Below, piece by piece: positions 1-8,375 of a stretch of 42,644 nucleotides of DNA. A program made the position numbers and the translations under genes. Position 1 is the first letter of the stretch. Each line of letters opens with the position of its first letter. The notes beneath the pieces are model-generated. The model saw nothing but the letters and a program-made list of their open reading frames with translations. It made no database searches and was not told where the DNA came from. Source of the DNA: an uncultured Clostridia bacterium (GTDB lineage Bacteria > Bacillota > Clostridia > Oscillospirales > Oscillospiraceae); assembly GCA_947365965.1 (NCBI GenBank), contig CANAZG010000018.1, positions 1 to 42,644 of the forward strand, given 5' to 3'.

Positions 1-479
1 CAGACCGCCAGGACTTCCTCGCATAGGTCAGTTTCCAGCCAGTAAATACCGTTGGACAGCGTCCAATGCCGGGTAGTGTATCCTCTGGGGGTATGGAGGG
101 GAACGGGATACGCGCCAAAGTATTCCGGGTGGTATTCAGCGGCATCCAGCGCAATGTTGTGGAGCGTCTGCTCCTGGGGCAGATGATTCTTTACGCGGTA
201 CTTCCCCAGCTCATAGTCGATGATCCGCCAACCGCCGGCATCGTCCTGCATGGAGAACAGCCACCAATCAGAAATCCGTTTGCCATATGCCTTTGCCTGC
301 CGGGATATGATAGACGTATCCGCGACCGCATAATACTCTTCTGCAAATGACGCACCGTCCTGTTGTACGGTCAAGTAGTAGATACCAGGAGCTTTTTCCC
401 CTGTGATAAGTATTTCCCCCAACTCATTTTCAAGTTTAGATAGCAAGGCGTTGATCTCATTATAATATCTGTTGTCCAT
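1..479 (-). CDS. Hypothetical protein, 3' end cut by the window
   Basis: This frame is open from an ATG at 479 to the left edge (159 codons, no stop), so the gene continues outside the window. An AAAGGA sequence eight bases upstream is a good ribosome binding site. The protein starts MDNRYYNEINALLSKLE and has an acidic helical start followed by a mixed, aromatic-rich region (WWLFSMQDDAGGW, YFGAYPVPLHT). I see no signal peptide, membrane helix or catalytic motif and do not recognise the family. Its neighbours, a small Cro/C1 regulator and a MobC-like remnant, suggest cargo of an integrative or mobilisable element. It is transcribed away from the regulator, so the 133 bp between them should hold both promoters. 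Confidence 0.55.
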   Translation of the reverse strand, partial: MDNRYYNEINALLSKLENELGEILITGEKAPGIYYLTVQQDGASFAEEYYAVADTSIISRQAKAYGKRISDWWLFSMQDDAGGWRIIDYELGKYRVKNHLPQEQTLHNIALDAAEYHPEYFGAYPVPLHTPRGYTTRHWTLSNGIYWLETDLCEEVLAV

Positions 480-611
480 AGATTTTTCCTTTACTAATGG
501 AGATATTTTCTAGGGGTGCTACTTCTTGCACAAGACTTTCTATATCTTCTTTAGGCATTCTATCAGGGGTACACTATGTTTGTCAAATCCTTTTTAGATG
601 GGGTGTCTTTT

Positions 612-869
612 ATGGAGCGATTCGGTACAATCAAAATCAATCTTGCAAAACTGATAGAAGATAGAGGCATCAGCAAGAATAAACTCGGTCAACGCGCAGA
701 GATGCAGAGGACACAGATCAATCACTATTGCAACAATACAATTACCCGTCTGGATATAGATGTTCTCGCCAGACTGTGTACCGTTCTTGAATGTGAAATC
801 GGAGATTTACTGGAATTTGTTCCACCAAAGCATGAACAGAACAAGGAGGGCGATACACCGAATATTTGA
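612..869 (+). CDS. Small Cro/C1-type HTH regulator
   Basis: This is an 85-residue DNA-binding protein of the short Cro/C1 family (HTH_26-like) common on Firmicutes integrative elements. The helix-turn-helix covers roughly residues 8-60: ISKNKLGQRAEMQRTQINHY holds the turn and recognition helix, and LDIDVLARLCTVLECEIGDL is the typical closing part. A charged tail follows. I chose the ATG at 612 because the domain starts right after it. An alternative ATG at 576, preceded by AGGGG, would add 12 residues. The gene diverges from the partial gene at 479-1 and probably regulates itself and that element. It ends inside a strong hairpin. Confidence 0.8.
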   Translation: MERFGTIKINLAKLIEDRGISKNKLGQRAEMQRTQINHYCNNTITRLDIDVLARLCTVLECEIGDLLEFVPPKHEQNKEGDTPNI

Positions 870-881
870 TGTATCGCCCTC
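846..881. terminator. Perfect 12-bp hairpin at the end of the HTH gene
   Basis: GAGGGCGATACA at 846-857 pairs exactly with TGTATCGCCCTC at 870-881 across a 12-nt loop that contains the TGA stop of the HTH gene. The plus strand continues TGTTGTTATTT, a modest T-rich tract. The remnant on the other strand ends eight bases away, so this is probably a shared bidirectional terminator. Confidence 0.7.
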
Positions 882-886
882 TGTTG

Positions 887-1020
887 TTATTTAATCTGTG
901 CAAGTGAGGATAGAATTTTCTGTGCGGCTCCCCACAGCTTCTCATAGTTCTGCTGCAAATCCTCCATATCCGCGTCATAATACAGCCCTGTCTCATGGAC
1001 GCGGCGGGCAAGCCGGTTGA
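887..1020 (-). pseudogene. C-terminal remnant of a MobC-like relaxosome protein
   Basis: About 45 codons ending in TAA at 889-887 read NLNRLARRVHETGLYYDAD, then MEDLQQNYEKLWGAAQKIL, then SSLAQIK. This resembles the conserved C-terminus of plasmid and transposon MobC relaxosome accessory proteins (N-x-N-x-L-A-R followed by a coiled helix). No start codon or N-terminal half is present. The reading runs directly into the terminator hairpin of the neighbouring chromosomal operon at about 1,030, so the element was cut at this junction. The family call rests on remembered motifs, not a search. Confidence 0.5.
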
Positions 1021-1032
1021 GATTGCTGCTGG

Positions 1033-1054
1033 AGCGGCGGGTTTCCCCGCCGCT
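1033..1054 (-). terminator. GC-rich stem-loop downstream of the peptidase operon
   Basis: AGCGGCGGG (1033-1041) pairs with CCCGCCGCT (1046-1054) around a 4-nt loop, 26 bases past the stop of the S9 peptidase gene. No T-run follows on the minus strand. The sequence after the stem is already the MobC remnant, so the original U-tract may have been lost at the mobile-element junction. Confidence 0.5.
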
Positions 1055-1079
1055 TCTCCCGCGTCCGGCCAGCCGGCGC

Positions 1080-3029
1080 TCACTGGAGGTAGGTCTGGAA
1101 CCAGGAAAGGATCTCCCTCAGCCTGGTGATTCGATTGTCCGGCCGCCCGCTCCTGGACAGCTCGTGGTTCTCCCCGTGGAACAGGCAGAGCCTGGCGGGA
1201 CAGCCGGCCCGCTTCAGGCAGCTGAACATGGCCAGCGCGTCGGGCAGCGGACAGCGGTAGTCCTCGTCGGAGTGGATAAACAGGGTCGGCGTGTTGCAGT
1301 TGGGCGCGTACTTGAGCGGCGACTCATTCCAGAGCGCCATCGGATCCTCCTCCGCGGAGCCCATGTGCTCGCTGCGGATATTGGTCAGCCCGATATCGCT
1401 GAGATACTCGAAGTTAATCATATTGGCGAAGGATCGCTGGGAGCAGGCGGCCGCGAAGCGGTTCGTGTGACCGATGATCCAGTTGGTCATAAATCCGCCG
1501 TAGGAGCCGCCGCAGACCCCCAGCCGGGTGGAGTCAATGTCCGGGTATCGGGAGAGGACCGCGTCGGTGAAATCCATGAGGTCTGTATAGTCCACCGTGC
1601 CCCAGCGGCCCCGGATATCCGCGAAGTCCCGGCCCCGCCCGTCGGACCCCCTGGGATTGCAGTAGAACACAAAGAAGCCGCCGCTGGCCCAGAGCTGCAT
1701 CTCGTGGTGGAACACATCGCCGAATATTGTCTTGGGTCCGCCGTGGATGTGCAGGATGCCGGGATACCGCCGCCCCGGCTCATACCCCCTGGGCTTCATG
1801 CAGAAGCCGTGGAGGGCCGTCCCGTCCCTGGCAGTAAACACAATCGGCTCCGGCTCGCTGACGGCCCGGCTGCTCAGGTACGCGCCGTTAAAGTCCGTGA
1901 CCTGCCGGCCGTCCAGATAGAGTTCCGCCACGCCGCCGCGTACCATCTTCGCGCAGACAATGGAGCCCCCGTGTATGTCAAAGCTCTCCACGGATCCGGC
2001 AAAATCCGCCTCCTCGGTGACGTTGCGCTCCAGGGCGCCGTCAAAGCGCATCCGGTTGATACAGGTCCCGTCCATCACAGGGGCGAGGAAGTAGACGCCG
2101 TCCTGCCCCAGGCAGATTCCCTGGCCGCCGCCATACTTGGCGTCGGACCCCGTTCCGCCGTAGCCGATCTTCATATCAATATCGGCAAAGGGGCGGATCT
2201 CCCCGCTCTCCAGATCCAGCGTATAGAAATCGCTGTTCTGCCCCATGCTCTTTCCCGGACAGTTCTCGATTCCGCTGAAGAGCAGCTCGCCGTCCTTCCA
2301 GAAGCAGAGGGCAAAGCTGTTGATCCGGCCCACATTGGTCAGCCGCCGCGCCGTATCCGTCTCCACGCTGTAGGCATAGAAGGCGGGGCTGTAGAGGTAG
2401 GGGCGGTAATTCTCCCAGGGGGTGGCCTGGTAGATGAGCGTTCCGGAGCGGTAGACGAACCCGTCCACGTCCGTATGCTCATCGGTCAGCTTCCTCAATT
2501 CGCCGGAGTCCGCCCGGTAGAGATACAGCCCCGTGCGCCGCCCGGCGACGATCCCCTGTCCGTTGCTGCAGTAGGGCGCCTCCTCCAGTATGTGGTATCT
2601 CCGGGGCTCCTTCTGGGTGTCCGATGCGCTTGTCAGGACGTAGAGGCCGTTCTCGAGGGCCCGGAGTTTCCGGATCGGAAGGGGGAGTGAGAACAGCTCC
2701 CGCTCCTCACCCGTCCCGGGGTCCGCCCGGTATACTGCGGTCGCGTCCTCCCGCCGTATCCAGTAGACCAGAGCGTCCCCGTCCCAGAAGTAATCTCTGA
2801 CCTGCCCGCAGTCAGTCACCTGCCGGGCGTCCCCGCGCTCCGGGTCCAGCGCCCACAGATCACTCCAGTAGGCGTTTTGATCGGTCCGGATCTGGGTCAG
2901 CAGGAAAGAGACGCTCCTCCCGTCCGGCGAAAATCTGGGGTCGCTTACATACTTGAGCTCTGTAAAATCTCCAATTTCCACTGGCTTACGGTCCATTGCA
3001 GCGTCGAGGGGGGCTCTCTCGACGTTCAC
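1080..3029 (-). CDS. S9 family prolyl-oligopeptidase-like serine peptidase
   Basis: This 649-residue cytoplasmic peptidase of the S9C (acylaminoacyl-peptidase) type should release residues or dipeptides from the N-terminus of imported oligopeptides. The first ~390 residues hold WD/propeller-like repeats (DPRFSPDGRSVSFLL, GELLFSG). The C-terminal alpha/beta-hydrolase domain carries GGSYGG with the nucleophile Ser509, the acid Asp590 in HSDEDYRCP and His622 in GENHEL. An oxyanion-side HIHGGP motif is also present. No signal peptide is seen. The GTG at 3029 follows GGGGGA; an ATG 11 codons later is an alternative start. It is the last gene of the peptide operon, 36 bp after the amidohydrolase. 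Confidence 0.88.
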   Translation of the reverse strand: MNVERAPLDAAMDRKPVEIGDFTELKYVSDPRFSPDGRSVSFLLTQIRTDQNAYWSDLWALDPERGDARQVTDCGQVRDYFWDGDALVYWIRREDATAVYRADPGTGEERELFSLPLPIRKLRALENGLYVLTSASDTQKEPRRYHILEEAPYCSNGQGIVAGRRTGLYLYRADSGELRKLTDEHTDVDGFVYRSGTLIYQATPWENYRPYLYSPAFYAYSVETDTARRLTNVGRINSFALCFWKDGELLFSGIENCPGKSMGQNSDFYTLDLESGEIRPFADIDMKIGYGGTGSDAKYGGGQGICLGQDGVYFLAPVMDGTCINRMRFDGALERNVTEEADFAGSVESFDIHGGSIVCAKMVRGGVAELYLDGRQVTDFNGAYLSSRAVSEPEPIVFTARDGTALHGFCMKPRGYEPGRRYPGILHIHGGPKTIFGDVFHHEMQLWASGGFFVFYCNPRGSDGRGRDFADIRGRWGTVDYTDLMDFTDAVLSRYPDIDSTRLGVCGGSYGGFMTNWIIGHTNRFAAACSQRSFANMINFEYLSDIGLTNIRSEHMGSAEEDPMALWNESPLKYAPNCNTPTLFIHSDEDYRCPLPDALAMFSCLKRAGCPARLCLFHGENHELSRSGRPDNRITRLREILSWFQTYLQ

Positions 3030-3065
3030 CTCGCTTTCCCCCGTTTTTGTCTGTTGTGAACTGTG

Positions 3066-4274
3066 TCAGAGGGTGCTGCTCTGGTCGATGGGGGGCAGGG
3101 AGACCAGAGCGCCGTCCTTGTAGACCCGCTCCACCTGTCCCAGGGTGCGGATATTCTTGACAGGGTTCTCCCCCAGCACGATAAAGTCCGCGTGCTTGCC
3201 CGGCGTGATGCTGCCGGTCCACTCCTCCACGCCGCAGACCTTTGCGGACTGGATGGTGCCGGCCGCCAGGGTATCCATGGGGTCAAAGCCCATGTCCTCC
3301 ACAAACAGCACAAACTCCATAAACGTTCCCCAGTGGGGGTTGTAGGGCGTGCCGGCGTCGGTCCCGATGGTGACGGGCACCCCCGCCTTCCACGCCTTCT
3401 CCAGGCCGATGTGCTGGGCCTCGGCGGCCCGCTTGCCCTTCTCCACCTTCCAGGGGGCGATTCCCGCCTCCACGCCGAACTTGCAGGTGAAGTAGTGGGT
3501 GGCCAGGGTGGGACAGAGGGCCGTGCCCCGCTCCAGCATCAGATCGATGCACTCGTCGTCGATGTAGCTGCCGTGCTCCACGCTGTCGATGCCAGCCAGG
3601 ACCGCTGTCCTGATACCGGCCTTGCCGTGGGCGTGGGTGGCGGTCTTCTTCCCGGCCCGGTGGGCCTCCGCGATGGCGGCGGTCATCTCCTCCAGATCCA
3701 GCTGGGAGAACTCCGGGCGGGTGTCGGAGTTGACGCCGCCGGTGGCCATGATCTTCACGAAGTCGGCGCCGCCCTTGATCTGCTCCCTGGCAGCCTTCCG
3801 GCAGTCGATCGCGCCGTCGCACTCCCGGCCGGTATTGCAGCCGTGTCCGCCGGTCATGCACAGGCACTGGCGGGCGATGAAGTAGTTCGGCCCCGCAAAG
3901 AGGCCCTGCTTGAGCGCGCTTTTCAGATCCACCTCCGCCAGCTTCCGTCCGTTCATGTCCCGGACAAAGGTCACGCCGGACTGCAGGTGCTGCTGCAAAT
4001 GCCGCAGCCCCCGCAGGGCGAACATGCCGGAGGTCTCCCAGTTCAGGGACTCCGGGGCCGCGACGGGGGTCGACAGGGCGTGGATGTGGCAGTTGAACAT
4101 GCCGGGCATCACCGTCTTGCCCGCCAGATCGACGGCTCCCTCCGCAGCCTCCCGGGGCAGGGACGCCATCGGGCCCACCGCCTGGATGATGCCGTTCTCC
4201 ACGGTCATGAAGCAGTCGTCAACATAGCGCTTGCCGATCACGTCGACAAGGCCAAAGCGGATGTAAGTCTCCAT
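3066..4274 (-). CDS. Amidohydrolase-superfamily dipeptidase (prolidase-like)
   Basis: This is a 402-residue metal-dependent hydrolase of the imidazolonepropionase/Xaa-Pro dipeptidase branch. Metal-binding residues are visible: H63 and H65 in CHIHALSTP, K174 in FVKIMATGG (likely the carbamylated bridging lysine), H214 with H216 in ATHAHGKAG, H234 in SVEHGSY and D306 in IGTDAGTP. The start at 4274 (METYIRFGLV) has AGGAG seven bases upstream. The position between an oligopeptide-binding protein and an S9 peptidase argues for cleavage of imported dipeptides, perhaps proline- or basic-residue dipeptides, as known for characterised relatives. The substrate is inferred from context. No export signal is seen, so it acts in the cytoplasm. 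Confidence 0.85.
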   Translation of the reverse strand: METYIRFGLVDVIGKRYVDDCFMTVENGIIQAVGPMASLPREAAEGAVDLAGKTVMPGMFNCHIHALSTPVAAPESLNWETSGMFALRGLRHLQQHLQSGVTFVRDMNGRKLAEVDLKSALKQGLFAGPNYFIARQCLCMTGGHGCNTGRECDGAIDCRKAAREQIKGGADFVKIMATGGVNSDTRPEFSQLDLEEMTAAIAEAHRAGKKTATHAHGKAGIRTAVLAGIDSVEHGSYIDDECIDLMLERGTALCPTLATHYFTCKFGVEAGIAPWKVEKGKRAAEAQHIGLEKAWKAGVPVTIGTDAGTPYNPHWGTFMEFVLFVEDMGFDPMDTLAAGTIQSAKVCGVEEWTGSITPGKHADFIVLGENPVKNIRTLGQVERVYKDGALVSLPPIDQSSTL

Positions 4275-4290
4275 CAGCAATCTCCTTTTG

Positions 4291-4327
4291 TCGAACGCCG
4301 CGGGAGGAGCGCCTCCCGCGGCTTCGA
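4291..4327 (-). promoter_or_regulatory. Strong stem-loop between binding-protein and amidohydrolase genes
   Basis: GCCGCGGGAGG (4297-4307) pairs with CCTCCCGCGGC (4312-4322), and TCGAA/TTCGA extends the stem past a one-base bulge. On the transcribed strand it is followed by an A-rich sequence and the next ribosome binding site, not a T-run. It is better read as an mRNA 3'-end stabiliser or leaky terminator that keeps binding-protein transcript high. Confidence 0.6.
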
Positions 4328-4347
4328 CTGTCCGTTTCTTGTTTATC

Positions 4348-6015
4348 TTACCGCAGCTCGCCGCCGGTCCACTCAACTGTATTGAGCATGTGATCCGCGG
4401 CGTTGCCGCAGTCAGGCGCCCAGAAGAAGTTGATATACTCCGCGCCGTGGGGCCGGGCGTAGGCGTACTCCACGTAGTTGTAGCTGGGGATGTCCTTGGC
4501 GAAGTGCTCCTGAATCTCCTTGTAGAAGGGGGCCCGCTCCTCCTGGGTGGCGTACTTTGTGCCCTCGTCAAACAGGCGCATGACCTCGTCGTTGTAGTAC
4601 CTGCTCTTGTTGGAGGTGGAGGTGCCCCAGGTGTTGGCGAAGGAGCTGGGGTCGGGGCCCCGGGAGCCGCCGGCGGAGCACATATCCCACTCCAGGTTCT
4701 CGTCCAGATACTCCGTACGGACGGCCCACTCGTACTTCTCGACATTCAGCTTGATGCCCACGGCGTCCAGGTTCTGGGCCACCAGGGTGGGGATGTCGGT
4801 GGTGCCGAAGATGGAGGTGGAGAAGCAGCGGTAGGTCAGCTGGAAGCGGTAGCCGTCCGCGCCGCGGGGATAGCCGGCGTCGTCCAGGATCTGGTTGGCC
4901 TTGTCCACGTCATAGCCGGGGTACGCCACGTCCCTGTTGACCGCCCACTCCACCTTGGAGGTGTACCAGTTGTCGCTGGGATCCACGTAGCCCAGGTAGA
5001 GGATATCCGCAATGCTCTGGTTGTCAATGGCCCAGCAGATGGCCTCGCGCACCCGCACGTCGCTGATATAGGGGCGGGCCGCCTCCTCGCTCATGTTGAA
5101 CTGGGTCCACTGGACGATGTTGGTGCTCTGGCTCTCCACGGTGATGCCGTCCGCCGTGGCCAGCCGGTCGGCCTCCGCGAAGGAGGGCGTGGCCGTCATC
5201 CAGCCGGCCTCGCCGGCCTCCATGGAGGTCATGGCGGTGGTCTCATCGGGAATGAAGTTATAGATCACGCCGTCCAGGTAGGGGCCGTCGCCGTAGTAGT
5301 CCTGGTTGGCCTCCAGCTTGCAGTAGCTGCCCAGCTTGGCCTCAACGAACTTGAACGGGCCGGTGCCCACAGGGGTCTGGTTGGCGGGGTTGGTGAAGGG
5401 ATCCGTCCCCTCGTAAATGTGGGCGGGCAGGATGTCGGGGCCCTGATAGTCGCCGACGCTCTCCACAAGGGTGCCGCAGGGGTAGGCCATGTGGAAGACC
5501 ACCGTGTAGTCGTCCGGGGTCTCCACGGAGTCAATCATCTTCACATAGCTGTAGGTGTATGCCTGGTCGCCGTACTCCAGGATGCTGTCAAAGGTCCACT
5601 TGACATCCTTGGCGGTGAAGGGCTCTCCGTCGTGCCACTTGACGCCCTCCCGCAGGTGGAAGGTGTAGGTCATCAGATCGTCGGCGATGTCCCAGGACTC
5701 GGCCAGATCCGGATAGATGGTCTTGGTGTCCTCGTCCCAGGCGCAGAGCTTGGAGAGGATGTTGTGGCTGATATAGACCACGCCGCCGTCCCACTGGTAG
5801 TTCGTCTGATAGAAGGTGGGCTCAAGCTTGGTGGCGACCACCAGCGTTCCGCCGTAGTAGTGGCCGTCAGTCACGGCGGGGGTGGCCGGGGTGGAGGGCG
5901 CGGGGGTGGTGGAGTTCGCCGGGGGGGTGTTGCCGCTGTCGCTCGGCGTACCGCCGCAGGCCGCCAGGGCGACTGTCATGATGAGCGCCAGTAACAATGC
6001 CAATACCTTTTTCAT
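4348..6015 (-). CDS. dppA: Dipeptide/oligopeptide-binding lipoprotein (DppA/OppA-like)
   Basis: This 555-residue family-5 solute-binding protein captures peptides outside the membrane for the DppBCDF transporter. The ATG at 6015 has AGGAGA six bases upstream. It begins with a lipoprotein signal: KK, a hydrophobic stretch, then LAAC with Cys20 as the lipidated residue. A Thr/Pro/Ser-rich linker runs from about 21 to 50. The family pattern follows: PDLAESWDI, TYTFHLREGVKWHDGEPF, the VGTGPF motif and a C-terminal lobe with DAGYPRG. It lies downstream of the M19 gene after a structured 282 bp spacer. Gene order makes it the receptor of this importer. The peptide length preferred cannot be told from sequence. 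Confidence 0.9.
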   Translation of the reverse strand: MKKVLALLLALIMTVALAACGGTPSDSGNTPPANSTTPAPSTPATPAVTDGHYYGGTLVVATKLEPTFYQTNYQWDGGVVYISHNILSKLCAWDEDTKTIYPDLAESWDIADDLMTYTFHLREGVKWHDGEPFTAKDVKWTFDSILEYGDQAYTYSYVKMIDSVETPDDYTVVFHMAYPCGTLVESVGDYQGPDILPAHIYEGTDPFTNPANQTPVGTGPFKFVEAKLGSYCKLEANQDYYGDGPYLDGVIYNFIPDETTAMTSMEAGEAGWMTATPSFAEADRLATADGITVESQSTNIVQWTQFNMSEEAARPYISDVRVREAICWAIDNQSIADILYLGYVDPSDNWYTSKVEWAVNRDVAYPGYDVDKANQILDDAGYPRGADGYRFQLTYRCFSTSIFGTTDIPTLVAQNLDAVGIKLNVEKYEWAVRTEYLDENLEWDMCSAGGSRGPDPSSFANTWGTSTSNKSRYYNDEVMRLFDEGTKYATQEERAPFYKEIQEHFAKDIPSYNYVEYAYARPHGAEYINFFWAPDCGNAADHMLNTVEWTGGELR

Positions 6016-6092
6016 TGCGATTCTCCTTTTCGTTTGATATTCGGGTTTTACGGTCAGCTTAGAACCTGTATTCATAAGCCGGGGACGTGGGA

Positions 6093-6267
6093 TTGGTGGA
6101 GGATTTTGCCGCCAATCAAGGCGAATTTTCGCCGGCATCCATATTGTGCAATGCCCCCATCGCGGGGTCATGCACGATGATTCTGCACGGGCGCTCGATG
6201 CGCCCGCTGAAGAATCTGACGGATGACAAGAAAATTTAACGAAGAGCGGCGGCAAAAGCCCCGCCAA
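6093..6267. repeat. Palindromic MITE-like structured element
   Basis: The ends are imperfect inverted repeats. GGATTTTGCCGCC at 6101-6113 mirrors GGCGGCAAAAGCC at 6248-6260 with one mismatch, and TTGG/CCAA at 6093 and 6267 extends them. Inside are nested pairs: AATTTTC/GAAAATT, CATCC/GGATG, GATTCT/AGAATC and GGGCGC-tcgat-GCGCCC (6189-6205). There is no open frame of interest. It fills the spacer between the dipeptidase and binding-protein genes. It could be a non-autonomous mobile repeat or a structured RNA. Confidence 0.6.
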
Positions 6268-6297
6268 GACGCGTTCAGCGGTTGTGAATGCAGGCTC

Positions 6298-7335
6298 TTA
6301 CTTCCAGACCTCCTTGAAAACGCGCATCAGGCTTCCGCCAAGGATCTTCTGGATATCATCATCAGAGAACCCCAGCGCCACGAGGCCTCTGGTAATGTTG
6401 ATGTACTGGTCCACCCGCTGGACGTCCCGATTGAATACCGTCTCGAACATCCAGGGGCTGTTGTAGAGCAGCTTGGTCTTGCACTCCCAGTACTGCTTGG
6501 TATAGTACTCATAAATGTCCGTTCCAATTCCCATGTGGTCGGGACCGACCAGCTTGCCCAGGTACTCAAAGTGGGCCATGTAGTCCTCCAAGGTGCCCTG
6601 GACGCCCACCTCCTTGTGGCAGACAAAGCCGTGGGCGTTCAGGCAGACGACGCCGCCCTTGGCCGCGCAGTTTTTGATCATCTCGTCCGTCAGGTTCCGG
6701 CTGGAGGAGGAGCAGACCGTCAGGGAGTTGGAGTGGCTGAAGATGCAGGGGTTGGCGCTGTAGTCGATGGCCTCCAGGCTGGTGCGCTCGCCCACATGGG
6801 ACAGATCCACCACAATGCCCTGCCGGTTCATCTCCCGCACCGCCTGCTCGCCCCAGTAGGTGAGCCCGCCGTTGGCCTTGTCCAGGCAGCCGCTTCCGTA
6901 CAGGTTGGGCTCCATGTAGGTCAGCTGGCAGATCTTGAGGCCCAGCTCGGCCATGATGGACCACTTATAGAAATCCTGGCCCATGGCGGTGGAGTTCTGG
7001 AGGCTGAAGATCACGCCGATCTTCCCGGTCCGCCTGGCGGTCTCGATATCCTCCACGGTCTTGATCTGCATGACCTTGTCCGGGTGGTACTTGAAGAGGT
7101 TGTAGTACCCGTACATATCCTTCAGCACACCCTCAAAGCTGGCCTGGGGGGACGAGAGGGTGATGCTCTGCACGTTGGCGCCGGACTGGAGCACTCTCTC
7201 CAGATAGGGGACGCCGTCCCGCTCAGGGGGCTCGGGATTGACCAGATTTCCGCACAGGCAGTCGATAAAGAGATACTCGTGGTGCAGCTCCTGGGCCCGC
7301 TCCTCCTGAGCTTTGGTGAGTGTAATCGATTTCAT
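6298..7335 (-). CDS. M19 (renal dipeptidase) family protein with atypical metal site
   Basis: This 345-residue member of the membrane/renal dipeptidase fold is expected in the cytoplasm (no signal peptide). Conserved parts are H180 in VVDLSHVGERT, H201 in CIFSHSNS, R213 in SSRNL and D273 in MGIGTDIYE. The N-terminal HxD metal pair is absent, since the equivalent stretch reads IDCLCGNL (residues 24-31), and the bridging glutamate looks replaced by Gln113 in FSLQNS. It may belong to a divergent M19 clade with another chemistry. RBS: AAGGAGGAG upstream of ATG 7335. It follows dppF by 26 bp in the peptide operon, so a role on imported dipeptides is likely but not proven. Confidence 0.8.
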   Translation of the reverse strand: MKSITLTKAQEERAQELHHEYLFIDCLCGNLVNPEPPERDGVPYLERVLQSGANVQSITLSSPQASFEGVLKDMYGYYNLFKYHPDKVMQIKTVEDIETARRTGKIGVIFSLQNSTAMGQDFYKWSIMAELGLKICQLTYMEPNLYGSGCLDKANGGLTYWGEQAVREMNRQGIVVDLSHVGERTSLEAIDYSANPCIFSHSNSLTVCSSSSRNLTDEMIKNCAAKGGVVCLNAHGFVCHKEVGVQGTLEDYMAHFEYLGKLVGPDHMGIGTDIYEYYTKQYWECKTKLLYNSPWMFETVFNRDVQRVDQYINITRGLVALGFSDDDIQKILGGSLMRVFKEVWK

Positions 7336-7361
7336 TTGGAATTGCTCCTCCTTGTATTCGT

Positions 7362-8372
7362 TTACTCCATATTGTAAAGATTTGAGAAATCTTTAGAAAC
7401 CTTGTGACAGGCGACGAAATGGCGGGGCTCGTACTCCGTCAGCTCCGGGACCTTCTCCCGGCAGACGTCCTTCGCGTAGGGGCACCGCGGGGAAAACCGG
7501 CAGCCCTTGGGCGGCGCGACAGCGCTGGCCGCCTCCCCCTCCACCTTGATGCGGTTGCTGGTATCCGTAAACAGGTCCGGCGCCGAGGAGATCAGCAGCT
7601 GGGTATAGGGGTGGAGGGCGTCCTCCACCAGGGAGGTCGGATCGGTGATCTCCACAAACTTCCCCAGGTACATCACAATAATGCGGTTGCACAGGAATCT
7701 GGCCGTGGCCAGATCGTGGGTAATCAGGAGAACGCCGATCCCCTTCTCCCGGTTCATCCGCTGGAGCAGGTTCAGAATTCCCGCCCGGAGGGAGACGTCC
7801 AGCATCGACACCGGCTCGTCGGCGATGATGAACTCCGGCTCCACCACCAGGGCCCTGGCGATGGCCACCCGCTGGCGCTGGCCGCCGGAGAGCTGGTGGG
7901 GGTAGCGGTCCTGATAGAGCTCCACGGGCGTCAGCTCCACCAGGCTCAGGGTCCTGCTCACCCGCTCCTGGAGCTCCGCGCCGGAGCGGCAGAGCTTGAG
8001 CGCCTTGAGGGGCTCCGCCACAATCTCCCGGATGGTCATCTTCGGGTCCAGGGAGTCGTAGGGGTCCTGGAAGATCATCTGCACCTTCTTGCGAAATTCC
8101 ACCGTCTGTTTTCTCCCCCGGACGGAGGAGATGTCCAGTCCGTCAATGCAGGCGCTGCCGGAGGTGATATCCTCGATCTTCAGCAGCATCTTGCCCAGGG
8201 TGGTCTTTCCGCAGCCGGACTCGCCCACCAGACCGATGATCTCCCCCTCCTCCATCTGGAAGCTCACCTGGTCGACGGCGCTGACCACGCCGGCTCTTCC
8301 GGACAGCTGGGTGAAAAATCCGGCCTTGAGAACGTACTTCTTGGAAAGGTTATCCAATGTCATATTGCTCAT
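7362..8372 (-). CDS. dppF: Peptide ABC transporter ATPase (DppF-like)
   Basis: This 336-residue ATP-binding subunit energises dipeptide/oligopeptide import and pairs with the DppD-like subunit on the inner face of the permease. It shows Walker A GESGCGKTT near residue 52, signature LSGGQRQRVAIARAL near 170, Walker B IIADEPVSMLD, and the switch histidine in LLITHD. A C-terminal extension with cysteines (CRFSPRCPYAKDVC) matches the Fe-S or disulfide cluster region typical of Opp/Dpp ATPases. It starts 3 bp after the dppD stop, and its ribosome binding site AAGGGAGG lies inside the end of dppD, so the two are translationally coupled. Confidence 0.92.
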   Translation of the reverse strand: MSNMTLDNLSKKYVLKAGFFTQLSGRAGVVSAVDQVSFQMEEGEIIGLVGESGCGKTTLGKMLLKIEDITSGSACIDGLDISSVRGRKQTVEFRKKVQMIFQDPYDSLDPKMTIREIVAEPLKALKLCRSGAELQERVSRTLSLVELTPVELYQDRYPHQLSGGQRQRVAIARALVVEPEFIIADEPVSMLDVSLRAGILNLLQRMNREKGIGVLLITHDLATARFLCNRIIVMYLGKFVEITDPTSLVEDALHPYTQLLISSAPDLFTDTSNRIKVEGEAASAVAPPKGCRFSPRCPYAKDVCREKVPELTEYEPRHFVACHKVSKDFSNLYNME

Positions 8373-8375
8373 GCG

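Noticed and set aside
1017-2690. Long plus-strand frame opposite the S9 peptidase
   Set aside because: It is a by-product of GC-rich codons on the other strand. The minus-strand gene has catalytic motifs and a ribosome binding site.
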